From an uncultured Clostridia bacterium (GTDB lineage: Bacteria; Bacillota; Clostridia; Christensenellales; Borkfalkiaceae), in assembly GCA_947626575.1 (NCBI GenBank), contig CANQSR010000018.1, positions 1-36,090 of the forward strand: DNA of 36,090 bases, read 5' to 3'. The translations under genes and the position numbers were made by a program. This document shows positions 24,248 to 30,797 of this stretch, piece by piece; the stretch's first letter is position 1; each line of letters starts with the position of its first letter. The notes under the pieces are model-generated. The model did no database searches. It saw nothing but the letters and a program-made list of their open reading frames with translations, and had not been told where the DNA came from.

Positions 24248-25951
24248 ATGAAAAAATTCTCGGCGGTTTTTCTCGCAATCGCTCTGTGCGCCTCACTCTG
24301 CGCCTGTAATACAACGCCAAAACAACTTCCTGCCCCGCAAAATTTACACACGGAGAGCAAGGTACTCGTATGGGATAAGGTGGAACATGCCACGGGGTAC
24401 GTTGTATATTTTGATGAGGTTGAACATGAAACAACATTCCGGCATTATGATCTCTCCGCGCTCACCGTTCCGGGGACTTATGAGATAGAAGTGATGGCGC
24501 TTGGGGACGGCGATTATATCAGCTCCGCATGGACAAATTTTTCCTACACTGTTGCAGGCTCCGATGAGGAAGACGCCCCCCCCTCCCCCTCCGCCCCCGC
24601 CCAATACGATGAAGCGGGATTTGAATACAGATTGCTGCCGGATGGTTCCGGGTACGAAATTTCTCGCGGAAATGCGGATGGCGGGGAAATATTGGAACTG
24701 CCGGATACCTTCAACGCTCTTCCCGTCAAGCGCATTGCGGACTCCGCATTCGCTCCCCCCGCATGGAATTTATCCGATATCCTCACGGAAAGCATCCGTT
24801 TCCCCGCATATCTTGAATCCATCGGGCGTAGCGCGTTTTACAAGATGTTCAAATTAGAGGAGATCGTCATCCCCGATACGGTGAAGGAGATCGGCGTCGG
24901 CGCCTTTACATGGTGCCCACGCTTAAAACACGTGACTCTCCCCAAGAACCTGAAAGTGCTGGGCAGAGGTTGTTTTGAGTACTGCGCCTTGGAAGAAATC
25001 GTGTTGCCGGACGGGCTGGAAGAGATCGGGGAACATGCGTTTGCCTCCGACGATTCCGGGATTTTATCTGCTCCGCAGACGTACACGAGCATTGTCATTC
25101 CCGATTCCGTAAAGCGGATCGAGCGGGGAGCATTCTCATGCAAAGCTCTGCGGGAGGTCACTTTGCCGGGCAATTTAGAGTGGATCAGCGCACGCGCCTT
25201 CGCCTTTTCGGCATGGGATGAGGCCCTTCCGGAGGGGCCCGTGATCATCGGAGATCTTTTCTATAAATTCAACAGCAACGAACACGTCGAAAGCTATACC
25301 GTCCCTGCCGGCGTCAAGAAAATTGCCGGCGGAGCCTTCGAAGAAGTTTTAACCCTCAAAGACGATTTATACACGTTTCTGCCCGATATCGCCGAAATTG
25401 TGATCCCGGACGGCGTAAAGCTCATCGGAGATTTTATCTTGTCCAATAGGAATTTGAAGAAGGTGCGTCTCCCCGCCGATTTGACGGAGATCCCGGAACA
25501 AACGTTCAATTCATGCAAACTTCTCACCGACGTATCATGCAAACTTCTCACCGACGTAGAGATCCCCCAAAGCGTCGTATCCATCGAAACGCACGCCTTC
25601 TCGTATTGTGAAAACATTGCTTCGGTCTCGCTTCCCGCGGGCTTGCTTACGCTCGGCGACAGCGCTTTTGAGTACTGCACGATGCTCAAAGAAATCGTGA
25701 TCCCCGCCTCTCTCGAAAACCTCGGCTCAAATGTGTTTGGGGAGTGTGACGCGCTGGAAAAGGTCTTTTATGAAGGCACAAAGCGGAAGATGGAGGCGCT
25801 CAAAGCGCAGAACAATGTGGAGCATTTCTCCGATGGCAGCATTTACGAAAATCCCGTCTTTACAGACGCAACGGTCTATTATTATTCGGAAACGAAGCCC
25901 CTTGCGGACGGCTATTGGCGCTATGTAGACGGCATCCCGACTTTATGGTAA
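24248..25951 (+). CDS. BspA-like leucine-rich-repeat (LRR_5) surface lipoprotein
   Basis: A protein of 567 residues. The signal peptide ends in the lipobox LCAC, so the mature protein is lipid-anchored at Cys20. Residues about 25-105 resemble a fibronectin-III-like or Ig-like domain (VLVWDKVEHATGYVVYFDEV, GTYEIEVMALGDG). A Ser/Pro-rich linker follows (EEDAPPSPSAP), then about ten LRR_5 units of the BspA type (IVIPDTVKEIGVGAFTWC, VTLPKNLKVLGRGCFEYC, IVIPDSVKRIERGAFSCK). Such proteins usually mediate adhesion or protein-protein contact. An in-frame 24-bp tandem duplication (25511-25558) repeats SCKLLTDV inside one LRR unit. The start follows AAGGAG; it is the second gene of the operon. Confidence 0.9.
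   Translation: MKKFSAVFLAIALCASLCACNTTPKQLPAPQNLHTESKVLVWDKVEHATGYVVYFDEVEHETTFRHYDLSALTVPGTYEIEVMALGDGDYISSAWTNFSYTVAGSDEEDAPPSPSAPAQYDEAGFEYRLLPDGSGYEISRGNADGGEILELPDTFNALPVKRIADSAFAPPAWNLSDILTESIRFPAYLESIGRSAFYKMFKLEEIVIPDTVKEIGVGAFTWCPRLKHVTLPKNLKVLGRGCFEYCALEEIVLPDGLEEIGEHAFASDDSGILSAPQTYTSIVIPDSVKRIERGAFSCKALREVTLPGNLEWISARAFAFSAWDEALPEGPVIIGDLFYKFNSNEHVESYTVPAGVKKIAGGAFEEVLTLKDDLYTFLPDIAEIVIPDGVKLIGDFILSNRNLKKVRLPADLTEIPEQTFNSCKLLTDVSCKLLTDVEIPQSVVSIETHAFSYCENIASVSLPAGLLTLGDSAFEYCTMLKEIVIPASLENLGSNVFGECDALEKVFYEGTKRKMEALKAQNNVEHFSDGSIYENPVFTDATVYYYSETKPLADGYWRYVDGIPTLW
25511..25558 (+). repeat. Perfect 24-bp tandem duplication inside the LRR gene
   Basis: Copies at 25511-25534 and 25535-25558 are identical. 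They encode two consecutive SCKLLTDV octapeptides and keep the frame. Confidence 0.95.
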
Positions 25952-25980
25952 CGATAACGGCCGACGCGTCAACCTTACGT

Positions 25981-26133
25981 CCCCTCTTAGGGGCGCCAAG
26001 GCCTGCCCCCTTTTAAGGGGGCGGGTGGCGCGGCTTTGCCGCGTCAGGTGGGGGGCTGATGAAAGGCGAGAGAATGCCCCCCACCACCGCCCTGCGGGCG
26101 GAGCCTCCCCCCATAAGGGGTAGGCCTTTTACC
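25981..26133 (+). repeat. 153-bp direct repeat, right copy
   Basis: Matches 22681-22833 in the same orientation; see that entry. The inner part GGTGGCGCGGCTTTGCCGCG is itself palindromic. Confidence 0.85.
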
Positions 26134-26136
26134 AAT

Positions 26137-26165
26137 CGTCATCCTGCCCGCCCGCGGCTTCTATA
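26137..26165 (+). repeat. 29-bp unit, single copy
   Basis: Diverged copy of the CGTCATTCCGTCCGACC...CTTCTATA unit found in tandem at 22500-22557 and 26262-26319. Confidence 0.7.
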
Positions 26166-26240
26166 CGTCATTTCGAACCCCGAAGGGGTGAGAAATCTCA
26201 AAGAGTAAGATTCCTCCTCCCGTTGGTCGTCGGAATGACG
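26166..26240 (+). repeat. 75-bp palindromic element
   Basis: Almost identical to 22558-22632, ending GTCGTCGGAATGACG. Confidence 0.8.
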
Positions 26241-26261
26241 TGTTAGCCGAAAGGGTTTCCG

Positions 26262-26319
26262 CGTCATTTCGTCCGAACAAGGCTTCTATACGTCATTTCG
26301 TCCGCCCGCGGCTTCTATA
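26262..26319 (+). repeat. Two tandem 29-bp units
   Basis: Units at 26262-26290 and 26291-26319, each ending GGCTTCTATA and leading straight into the palindromic element at 26320. Confidence 0.8.
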
Positions 26320-26389
26320 CGTCATTCCGAACGCATGTGAGGAATCTCAAAGAGCGAGATTCCTCCTCCCGTTGGTCGTCGGAATGACG
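26320..26389 (+). repeat. 70-bp palindromic element
   Basis: Outer arms CGTCATTCCGA / TCGGAATGACG (11 bp, perfect) and inner arms GAGGAATCTC / GAGATTCCTC (10 bp, perfect). The best-preserved member of the family. Confidence 0.85.
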
Positions 26390-26428
26390 TTAGGCCGAAA
26401 GGGTTTCCGCGTCATTCCGTCCGACCGA

Positions 26429-26478
26429 GGCTTCTATTGTGGACTAAGGTCGTCACGAGGAGCGAAGCGACGAAGTAG
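26429..26478 (+). repeat. 50-bp dispersed repeat (GTGGACTAAGGTCG family)
   Basis: Copy two of the family at 22291-22340 and 26622-26670; differs from the third by only a few bases. Confidence 0.75.
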
Positions 26479-26621
26479 CTTAGTCGAGGAATCACCTTAT
26501 TATAATAATGTGACCCTTCGGCAAGCTCAGGGTGACGGATTTACCCCCCACTCCCCTACCCCTCTCCCAAGGCTTCCCCCTTCGGGGGGAAGCCGTCACC
26601 AAAGGTGACTGCCCCGACCGA

Positions 26622-26670
26622 GGCTTCTATTGTGGACTAAGGTCGTCACGAGGAGCGAAGCGACGAAGTA
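26622..26670 (+). repeat. 50-bp dispersed repeat (GTGGACTAAGGTCG family)
   Basis: Copy three of the family; preceded by the CCCGACCGAG tail of the 29-bp unit, showing that the two repeat types are normally joined. Confidence 0.75.
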
Positions 26671-26793
26671 TGAGGGGCATTATCAAAATTGCACCTCATC
26701 CGTCCGCCATATGGCAGACACCTTCCCCTCCCAAGGGGAAGGCTTTACTTCCTTTTTACCTGAGGGCTACGGTCTCGCCGACCCTGATAACGG

Positions 26794-26837
26794 AAAAAAT
26801 CGCCTCCGCCCGAATTTCAACGGGCAGAGGCGATTTT
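26794..26837 (-). terminator. Rho-independent terminator of malic enzyme
   Basis: On the minus strand arms AAAATCGCCTC and GAGGCGATTTT, extended by GCCCG/CGGGC with one mismatch, are followed by a T-run. It lies 8 bp past the malic enzyme stop. Confidence 0.9.
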
Positions 26838-26844
26838 AGATGTT

Positions 26845-28011
26845 CTATATTCTCGCAACACCGGAGGCCCTCGCCGCCGCGGCAACCGCCGCCGCCACCG
26901 CTTCATGCGCGCCCTTATCGTAGGCATACGGAAGAATATAATCGCGGGAGAGCTTGTCTTTTACGCATGCGGCAATCGCGCGCGAAGCCGCCATCATCAT
27001 CTCTGAGTTGACGTCGGAAGCGCGCACGTCGAGCGCACCGCGGAAAAGGCCGGGGAAAACGAGGACGTTGTTGATCTGGTTCGGCTTCTCCGAAGAACCC
27101 GTCCCCACCACGGCCGCACCCGCTTCGAGCGCTTCCTCGCGGGAGATTTCGGGGATGGGGTTCGCGCACGCAAAGACGATGGCGTCCCTTGCCATCGAAC
27201 GCACCATGTCTTTCGTCACGCAATGCGGCCCGGAGACGCCGATAAAGACATCCGCCCCCGCCATCGCATCCGCAAGCGTCCCCGTAAGGCGTCTGCGGTT
27301 GGTCAACGCCGCGATCCCGCGCTGCGCAGGGTTCCCCTCTCCGCCTTCGCAGAGGATGCCGAAACGGTCGCATAGGATGATATCTTTCACGCCGAAACGC
27401 AGCAGATACTTTGCAATGGCGATCCCCGCCGCCCCCGCGCCGTTGATGACGATCCCGATGTCCCCCATCTCTTTGTGTACGAGGCGGAGGGCATTGAGAA
27501 GCGCCGCGGCCATCACGATGGCGGTGCCGTGCTGGTCGTCGTGAAAGACGGGGATATCGAGGTCCTCTTTGAGACGGCGCTCGATCTCGAAACAGCGGGG
27601 CGCCGCGATATCTTCGAGGTTGATGCCGCCGAAGGAACCTGCAAGAAGTTCGATGGTTTTCACGATCTCATCGCAGTCTTTCGAGCGGATACAGAGCGGG
27701 ATGGCGTCCACGCCGCCGAAGGCCTTAAAGAGGGCGCACTTGCCCTCCATGACGGGCATACCCGCTTCGGGACCGATGTCTCCGAGGCCGAGTACGGCGG
27801 TGCCGTCGGTAATGACGGGAACGGTATTCCAGCGGCGGGTGAGTTCGAAGCTCTTATTGACGTCTTTTTGGATGGCGAGGCAGGGTTCCGCAACGCCGGG
27901 GGTATAGGCGAGGGAAAGTTTTTCGCGGCTATCCACCTCGACGCGGGAAACGACTTCGATCTTCCCCCGCCATTCGGCGTGTTTTTTGAGGGATTCTTCT
28001 CTGCAATTCAT
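26845..28011 (-). CDS. NAD(P)-dependent malic enzyme (malate dehydrogenase, oxaloacetate-decarboxylating)
   Basis: Converts malate to pyruvate and CO2 with reduction of NAD(P). 388 residues, the length of the short bacterial form (YtsJ/MaeA-like single-domain enzyme, without the phosphotransacetylase domain of MaeB). Motifs: YTPGVAEPCLAI near the N-terminus with the catalytic Tyr, a Lys in MEGKCALFKAFGGVDAIP, metal-binding NLEDIAAPRCFEIE and HDDQHGTAIV, and the Rossmann nucleotide loop INGAGAAGIAIAKYLL. The start follows AAAAGGAG. Its pyruvate product could feed the PFOR in this window. The leader (about 28012-28216) contains a tandem repeat array, and transcription starts from a promoter at 28223-28251. 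Cofactor preference cannot be read with confidence. Confidence 0.96.
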   Translation of the reverse strand: MNCREESLKKHAEWRGKIEVVSRVEVDSREKLSLAYTPGVAEPCLAIQKDVNKSFELTRRWNTVPVITDGTAVLGLGDIGPEAGMPVMEGKCALFKAFGGVDAIPLCIRSKDCDEIVKTIELLAGSFGGINLEDIAAPRCFEIERRLKEDLDIPVFHDDQHGTAIVMAAALLNALRLVHKEMGDIGIVINGAGAAGIAIAKYLLRFGVKDIILCDRFGILCEGGEGNPAQRGIAALTNRRRLTGTLADAMAGADVFIGVSGPHCVTKDMVRSMARDAIVFACANPIPEISREEALEAGAAVVGTGSSEKPNQINNVLVFPGLFRGALDVRASDVNSEMMMAASRAIAACVKDKLSRDYILPYAYDKGAHEAVAAAVAAAARASGVARI

Positions 28012-28059
28012 GGCGCGGACTCCTTTTGTATCATAGAAAATATGCAGGGTATGGTGCGC

Positions 28060-28242
28060 AGGGTATGGTGCAAAATCCTTTCGTATCGAAGAGATTTATA
28101 TAGGATATGGCGCAAATCGATGCCGTATCGAAGAGATTGATATAGGATATGGCGCAAATCGCTGCCGTATCGAAGAAATATTATACAGGATGCGGCGCAA
28201 ATCGCTGCCGTATCGAAGAGATATTATACAGGATGCGGCGGG
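28060..28242. repeat. Tandem array of 42-43 bp units in the malic enzyme leader
   Basis: Units start at 28060 (diverged), 28102, 28144 and 28187, with a partial fifth at 28230. Plus-strand consensus is AGGATATGGCGCAAATCGCT followed by GCCGTATCGAAGAGATATTATAC. Each of the three best units contains an imperfect 8-bp stem GATATGGC or GATGCGGC / GCCGTATC with a 10-nt loop. A shorter AGGGTATGGTGC half-unit precedes at 28046. There are no spacers, so it is not a CRISPR array. Confidence 0.9.
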
Positions 28243-28251
28243 AAAGGTCAA
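28223..28251 (-). promoter_or_regulatory. Probable sigma-A promoter for malic enzyme
   Basis: The minus strand reads TTGACC (28251-28246), a 17-bp spacer and TATAAT (28228-28223). The -10 box belongs to the last full repeat unit while the -35 lies just outside the array, so most of the array is transcribed as a leader of about 200 nt. Confidence 0.7.
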
Positions 28252-28302
28252 GCGATCGGCGGCGGAAATGAAAATGCGGGGACAAAATACGATGAAAAAC
28301 GG

Positions 28303-28330
28303 TTGCAAAATTTTTCGGTTTTGGTATAAT
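28303..28330 (+). promoter_or_regulatory. Promoter for tRNA-Ser
   Basis: TTGCAA (28303-28308), 16-bp spacer, TATAAT (28325-28330), about 38 bp ahead of the mature tRNA. Confidence 0.8.
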
Positions 28331-28368
28331 GATAGAGGATCCGCCGAAGAGCATGGCGGGGACATTGC

Positions 28369-28456
28369 GGAGAGATGGCAGAGCGGCCGATTGCGACGGT
28401 CTTGAAAACCGTTGAAGTGAAAGCTTCCGGGGGTTCAAATCCCTCTCTCTCCGCCA
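28369..28456 (+). tRNA. tRNA-Ser (anticodon UGA)
   Basis: 88 nt including an encoded CCA. Acceptor stem GGAGAGA pairs with TCTCTCC, discriminator G. The anticodon arm ACGGT-CTTGAAA-ACCGT carries TGA, reading UCA and related Ser codons. A long class II variable arm follows, and the T arm is GGGGG-TTCAAAT-CCCTC. Both antisense reading frames over this gene give the well-known spurious protein fragments and are not genes. Confidence 0.97.
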
Positions 28457-28500
28457 TACGAGGTGCGGCGGGGCATTTGTATGCCCCGCCGCACCTCGTA
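28457..28500. other. Perfect 20-bp stem hairpin directly after the tRNA CCA
   Basis: Arms 28457-28476 and 28481-28500 are perfectly complementary with a 4-nt TTGT loop; the stem is GC-rich. It abuts the tRNA CCA without a gap. No T-run follows immediately (the next T-run, TTTTT, is at about 28517), so it may be a strong processing or terminator-like structure for the tRNA transcript, or the end of an inserted element. Confidence 0.9.
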
Positions 28501-28742
28501 CGAACGAATCCTGTGAGATTTTTGAGGGTGGTGATTTGCGGAAACGATCGGTTTGCGGACGATTGCAGGACGGCAACCGAGCATGCCACAAACTGCACAG
28601 CACGGTTATGTGTACCGAAGCGCGCCGCCAAAGGCGCAAATCCCCCTCTCCGCCAAAACGGGTACTACCGCGAGTATCCCCGGATATCGAGGGTTCAAGC
28701 GAGTTATTTCCTTTCGGGTTTATTTCAGACTTAATAAAGTGG
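28501..28742. other. Non-coding stretch with a tRNA-Ser 3'-end remnant
   Basis: No convincing gene. At 28637-28655 the sequence CAAATCCCCCTCTCCGCCA closely resembles the 3' end of the tRNA-Ser (28436-28456), with a 2-nt shortening in the CT run. Such a partial tRNA copy is what an integrase att site or a decayed tRNA duplicate leaves behind. No integrase is present nearby. Confidence 0.5.
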
Positions 28743-28771
28743 TTTACAAATTGAGTAATTTGTGATATAAT
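28743..28771 (+). promoter_or_regulatory. Sigma-A promoter for the GIY-YIG gene
   Basis: TTTACA (28743-28748), 17-bp spacer, TATAAT (28766-28771). The start site near 28778 gives a leader of about 80 nt. Confidence 0.85.
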
Positions 28772-28856
28772 TTTTATGTTGGTATCGAAATTTATGCGCA
28801 AATACATTGCCGTTATACTCAGAACGGTCTAAAGATAAAAATTTGGAGGACAAGTC

Positions 28857-29891
28857 ATGCCAAACGAAGGTGGATATATCTATGTTTTGACAAATCCGTC
28901 TTTCCCTGAATATGTAAAGATCGGATACGCAGACAATGTTGACGAGAGAATCGCTCAACTTAATCGTAGCGAGTGTACTCCATTTGCGTTCAGAAAATAC
29001 GCTACACTGCATGTCGCCAGCAGACTTGCCGATAAACATGTACATAAACTCATAGACACATTCAAGCCGGAATTGCACGCCAAAGAGAACGTGAACGGAA
29101 AATTACGCGTTCGGGAATTTTTTGCGATGGCTGCGTCTGAAGCCGTAGAACTCCTTACGATGATCGGCAATATTTATGGCGAAACTCCTTTGACTTATGC
29201 AAGCAGCAAGGACGAGCAAAAAGAAAGCAAGATGGCCACTGATACCGCAATCGCTACAGAACGGCGTTCACCGTTTTCTTTCTATAAGTGCGGGATAAAA
29301 GACGGAGAGAAAATCCTTTTTATAGGAGATCCTTCCATTGTATGTTATGTCGTAGGCGAAAGAGAGATAAGCTATGATGGTGAGAAAACATCGTTATCCG
29401 CTCTCGCTAAAAGACTCCTCAAAAAGAGTAATGCAGTGCAAGGAACGCTGTATTTCTCATATGACGGAGAGGTTTTATCCGCGTTGAGAAAACGTCTTGA
29501 GGATGAGGGGATATACGGACAAAATAATGAATTTACGGCACCGGAAGAACCCTCGCAAGTGGACGCAAACGGCGACGAAGAGGATGTTCTGTACTTCGTT
29601 ATGAGCAAATATAACGCTAAATGTCGCCGCACCGAAAACGGATATATACTTTTGAAAGGCAGTCAGATTGCGCCATTATTGAAAAATAGTTGCGGAAAAG
29701 ACGGAAAGGCGCTTCGCGATAAATATGCTTCGATCATTTCGCCTGATAGTATTACTCTTGAGGATATTTATTTTAATAGCAGTACTGCGGCAGCAAAATT
29801 TGTTGCAGGTTCAAGCCTAAACGGCAAATTATATTGGAAAACAAAGGACGGCGTCCTGTTAAAAGACATATTGAATAGCGATTCGAATTGA
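28857..29891 (+). CDS. GIY-YIG (T5orf172-type) nuclease-family protein with DUF4357-like C-terminus
   Basis: A protein of 344 residues. Residues 5-95 match the T5orf172/GIY-YIG pattern: YIYVLTNPSFPEYVKIGYAD, then DERIAQLNRS (conserved Arg) and ADKHVHKLIDTF (catalytic-type acidic/His block, where the usual Glu is Asp). Residues about 135-215 (GIKDGEKILFIGD, TSLSALAKRLL) resemble the RAMA-type modified-DNA-associated module. The C-terminus (about 245-340; SSTAAAKFVAGSSLNGKLYW) fits DUF4357. Proteins of this make-up are often linked to restriction or phage defence. The gene is clearly AT-rich, has a strong GGAGG site, its own promoter and a terminator, and sits next to tRNA-Ser: a likely acquired one-gene islet. 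Nuclease activity is plausible, not proven. Confidence 0.85.
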   Translation: MPNEGGYIYVLTNPSFPEYVKIGYADNVDERIAQLNRSECTPFAFRKYATLHVASRLADKHVHKLIDTFKPELHAKENVNGKLRVREFFAMAASEAVELLTMIGNIYGETPLTYASSKDEQKESKMATDTAIATERRSPFSFYKCGIKDGEKILFIGDPSIVCYVVGEREISYDGEKTSLSALAKRLLKKSNAVQGTLYFSYDGEVLSALRKRLEDEGIYGQNNEFTAPEEPSQVDANGDEEDVLYFVMSKYNAKCRRTENGYILLKGSQIAPLLKNSCGKDGKALRDKYASIISPDSITLEDIYFNSSTAAAKFVAGSSLNGKLYWKTKDGVLLKDILNSDSN

Positions 29892-30007
29892 TTTGGCAGA
29901 AGCCATTCATCGTGGCAAATAAATGTCGCATCCAAATTTGCATAATCGCAAAATCCAACCGATAACTTCTATACGATATTCGGTGCGGGATGAAAAATTT
30001 CCATATA

Positions 30008-30044
30008 CAAAACCCATCGGGGAGAGGCTCCCCGATGGGTTTTG
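30008..30044. terminator. Bidirectional terminator between the GIY-YIG and Cys-rich genes
   Basis: Near-perfect 16-bp arms CAAAACCCATCGGGGA (30008-30023) and TCCCCGATGGGTTTTG (30029-30044). The AAAA/TTTT at the stem ends give T-runs on both strands. It lies between two converging genes. Confidence 0.88.
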
Positions 30045-30108
30045 CTTGCCCTGACGGGCGGAAGTTCGCTATGGCCGTCCCCGGCGGAAAAGTCGCCCCA
30101 AGGCGGCT

Positions 30109-30609
30109 TCACGCATTGCAACACGAACAAATGCCGTTTGAACTCGTGTTGAAAGGATACAGCCCGTATTGCTGTGCATAGTATGCGTCAAAGCATTGGT
30201 TGTTGCATGCGGTATAGGAAGAGAGGTCGGCGTTACTGCCGCATCCGCACCCGCAGCCCGACGAAACAGGGCCGAAGAAGTTCGAAACGGCTTGGATGCC
30301 GAATCCGCCGTTGCCGCCGTTCCCGCCGCGGTTGTTGCCGCCGCCGTTTCCGTTGCACCCGCAGCCGTTGTTGCATCCGCAACCGTTATTCCCGTTACAG
30401 CCGCACCCGTACACGGTATTCGCGGCGTTCACGCCGCTCACAAAGCCGTCGGTGAAAAGATTGACGGGACGTCCCCCGTTGCATCCGCAACCATGGTTGC
30501 CGTGACAGCCGCAGTAAGGCTCCGTCGAGAAGAGATTATTGATCGCATCCGCAAAATTGTTCAAAAGACAACAGCCCACGGAATTGCCGCAAGAATTTGA
30601 ATTACACAT
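30109..30609 (-). CDS. Cys/Gly/Asn-rich repeat protein, unknown function
   Basis: A protein of 166 residues with 22 cysteines, mostly in CGC or CGCG triplets. The start at 30609 (MCNSNSCGNSVGCC) follows GGAGGT; the upstream extension of the frame is Pro/Arg-rich and unlikely to be translated. The chain alternates short amphipathic segments with Cys-Gly-Asn blocks in three rough modules: ADAINNLFSTEPYCGC, VSGVNAANTVYGCGC and IQAVSNFFGPVSSGCGCGC. A Gly/Asn linker (GNGGGNNRGGNGGNGG) follows module two. The C-terminus is Tyr-rich and ends ICSCCNA. There is no signal peptide and no known domain. Possible roles are a spore coat or exosporium-like structural protein, a metal-binding protein, or a precursor for modification; none is shown. 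A 16-bp palindrome lies upstream. Confidence 0.8.
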   Translation of the reverse strand: MCNSNSCGNSVGCCLLNNFADAINNLFSTEPYCGCHGNHGCGCNGGRPVNLFTDGFVSGVNAANTVYGCGCNGNNGCGCNNGCGCNGNGGGNNRGGNGGNGGFGIQAVSNFFGPVSSGCGCGCGSNADLSSYTACNNQCFDAYYAQQYGLYPFNTSSNGICSCCNA

Positions 30610-30626
30610 CGTTTTACCTCCGTAAC

Positions 30627-30642
30627 ATCGGCCATGGCCGAT
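30627..30642. promoter_or_regulatory. 16-bp perfect palindrome upstream of the Cys-rich gene
   Basis: ATCGGCCATGGCCGAT reads the same on both strands, 18 bp before the start codon at 30609 and just upstream of the ribosome site. It could be an operator or a leader hairpin. I could not find convincing -35/-10 boxes nearby. Confidence 0.5.
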
Positions 30643-30688
30643 TACTACATCGTATGCGGAGGAAACGGGGCGCGGTTCACGCGCAGGG

Positions 30689-30733
30689 AAAACGGGCGGC
30701 GGATGCGCCCCCATGGGACGCATCCGCCGCCCG
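30689..30733 (-). terminator. Hairpin terminator after the NYN gene
   Basis: Perfect 15-bp arms (30693-30707 and 30719-30733) with an 11-nt loop; on the minus strand the stem is followed by TTTT (30692-30689). It would separate NYN transcription from the Cys-rich gene. The T-run is short. Confidence 0.65.
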
Positions 30734-30797
30734 CAAAAGTCCGATGTCCTACTTCGCGACTCACCGAGGCGCTTTGCGGCCGCAAAGTCCCGAACGG

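Larger units (their letters stand above)
25952..26795. other. Repeat-filled intergenic region right of the LRR operon
   Basis: About 840 bp without a gene: 153-bp repeat (25981-26133), 29-bp unit (26137-26165), 75-bp palindrome (26166-26240), two 29-bp units (26262-26319), 70-bp palindrome (26320-26389), two 50-bp GTGGACTAAGG units (26429-26478, 26622-26670) separated by a GTGACCCTTCGGCAAGCTCA segment like those at the right window end. I see no terminator for the LRR operon within the first 30 bp. Confidence 0.75.

Noticed and set aside
28060..28242. Possible CRISPR array
   Set aside because: The 42-43 bp units follow one another without unique spacers, and no cas gene is present.
28181..28807. 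Minus-strand ORFs over the tRNA-Ser with translations like [20 protein letters not shown] and [14 protein letters not shown]
   Set aside because: These are antisense readings of a tRNA-Ser gene, a well-known source of spurious proteins; they have no ribosome site and overlap a clear tRNA.
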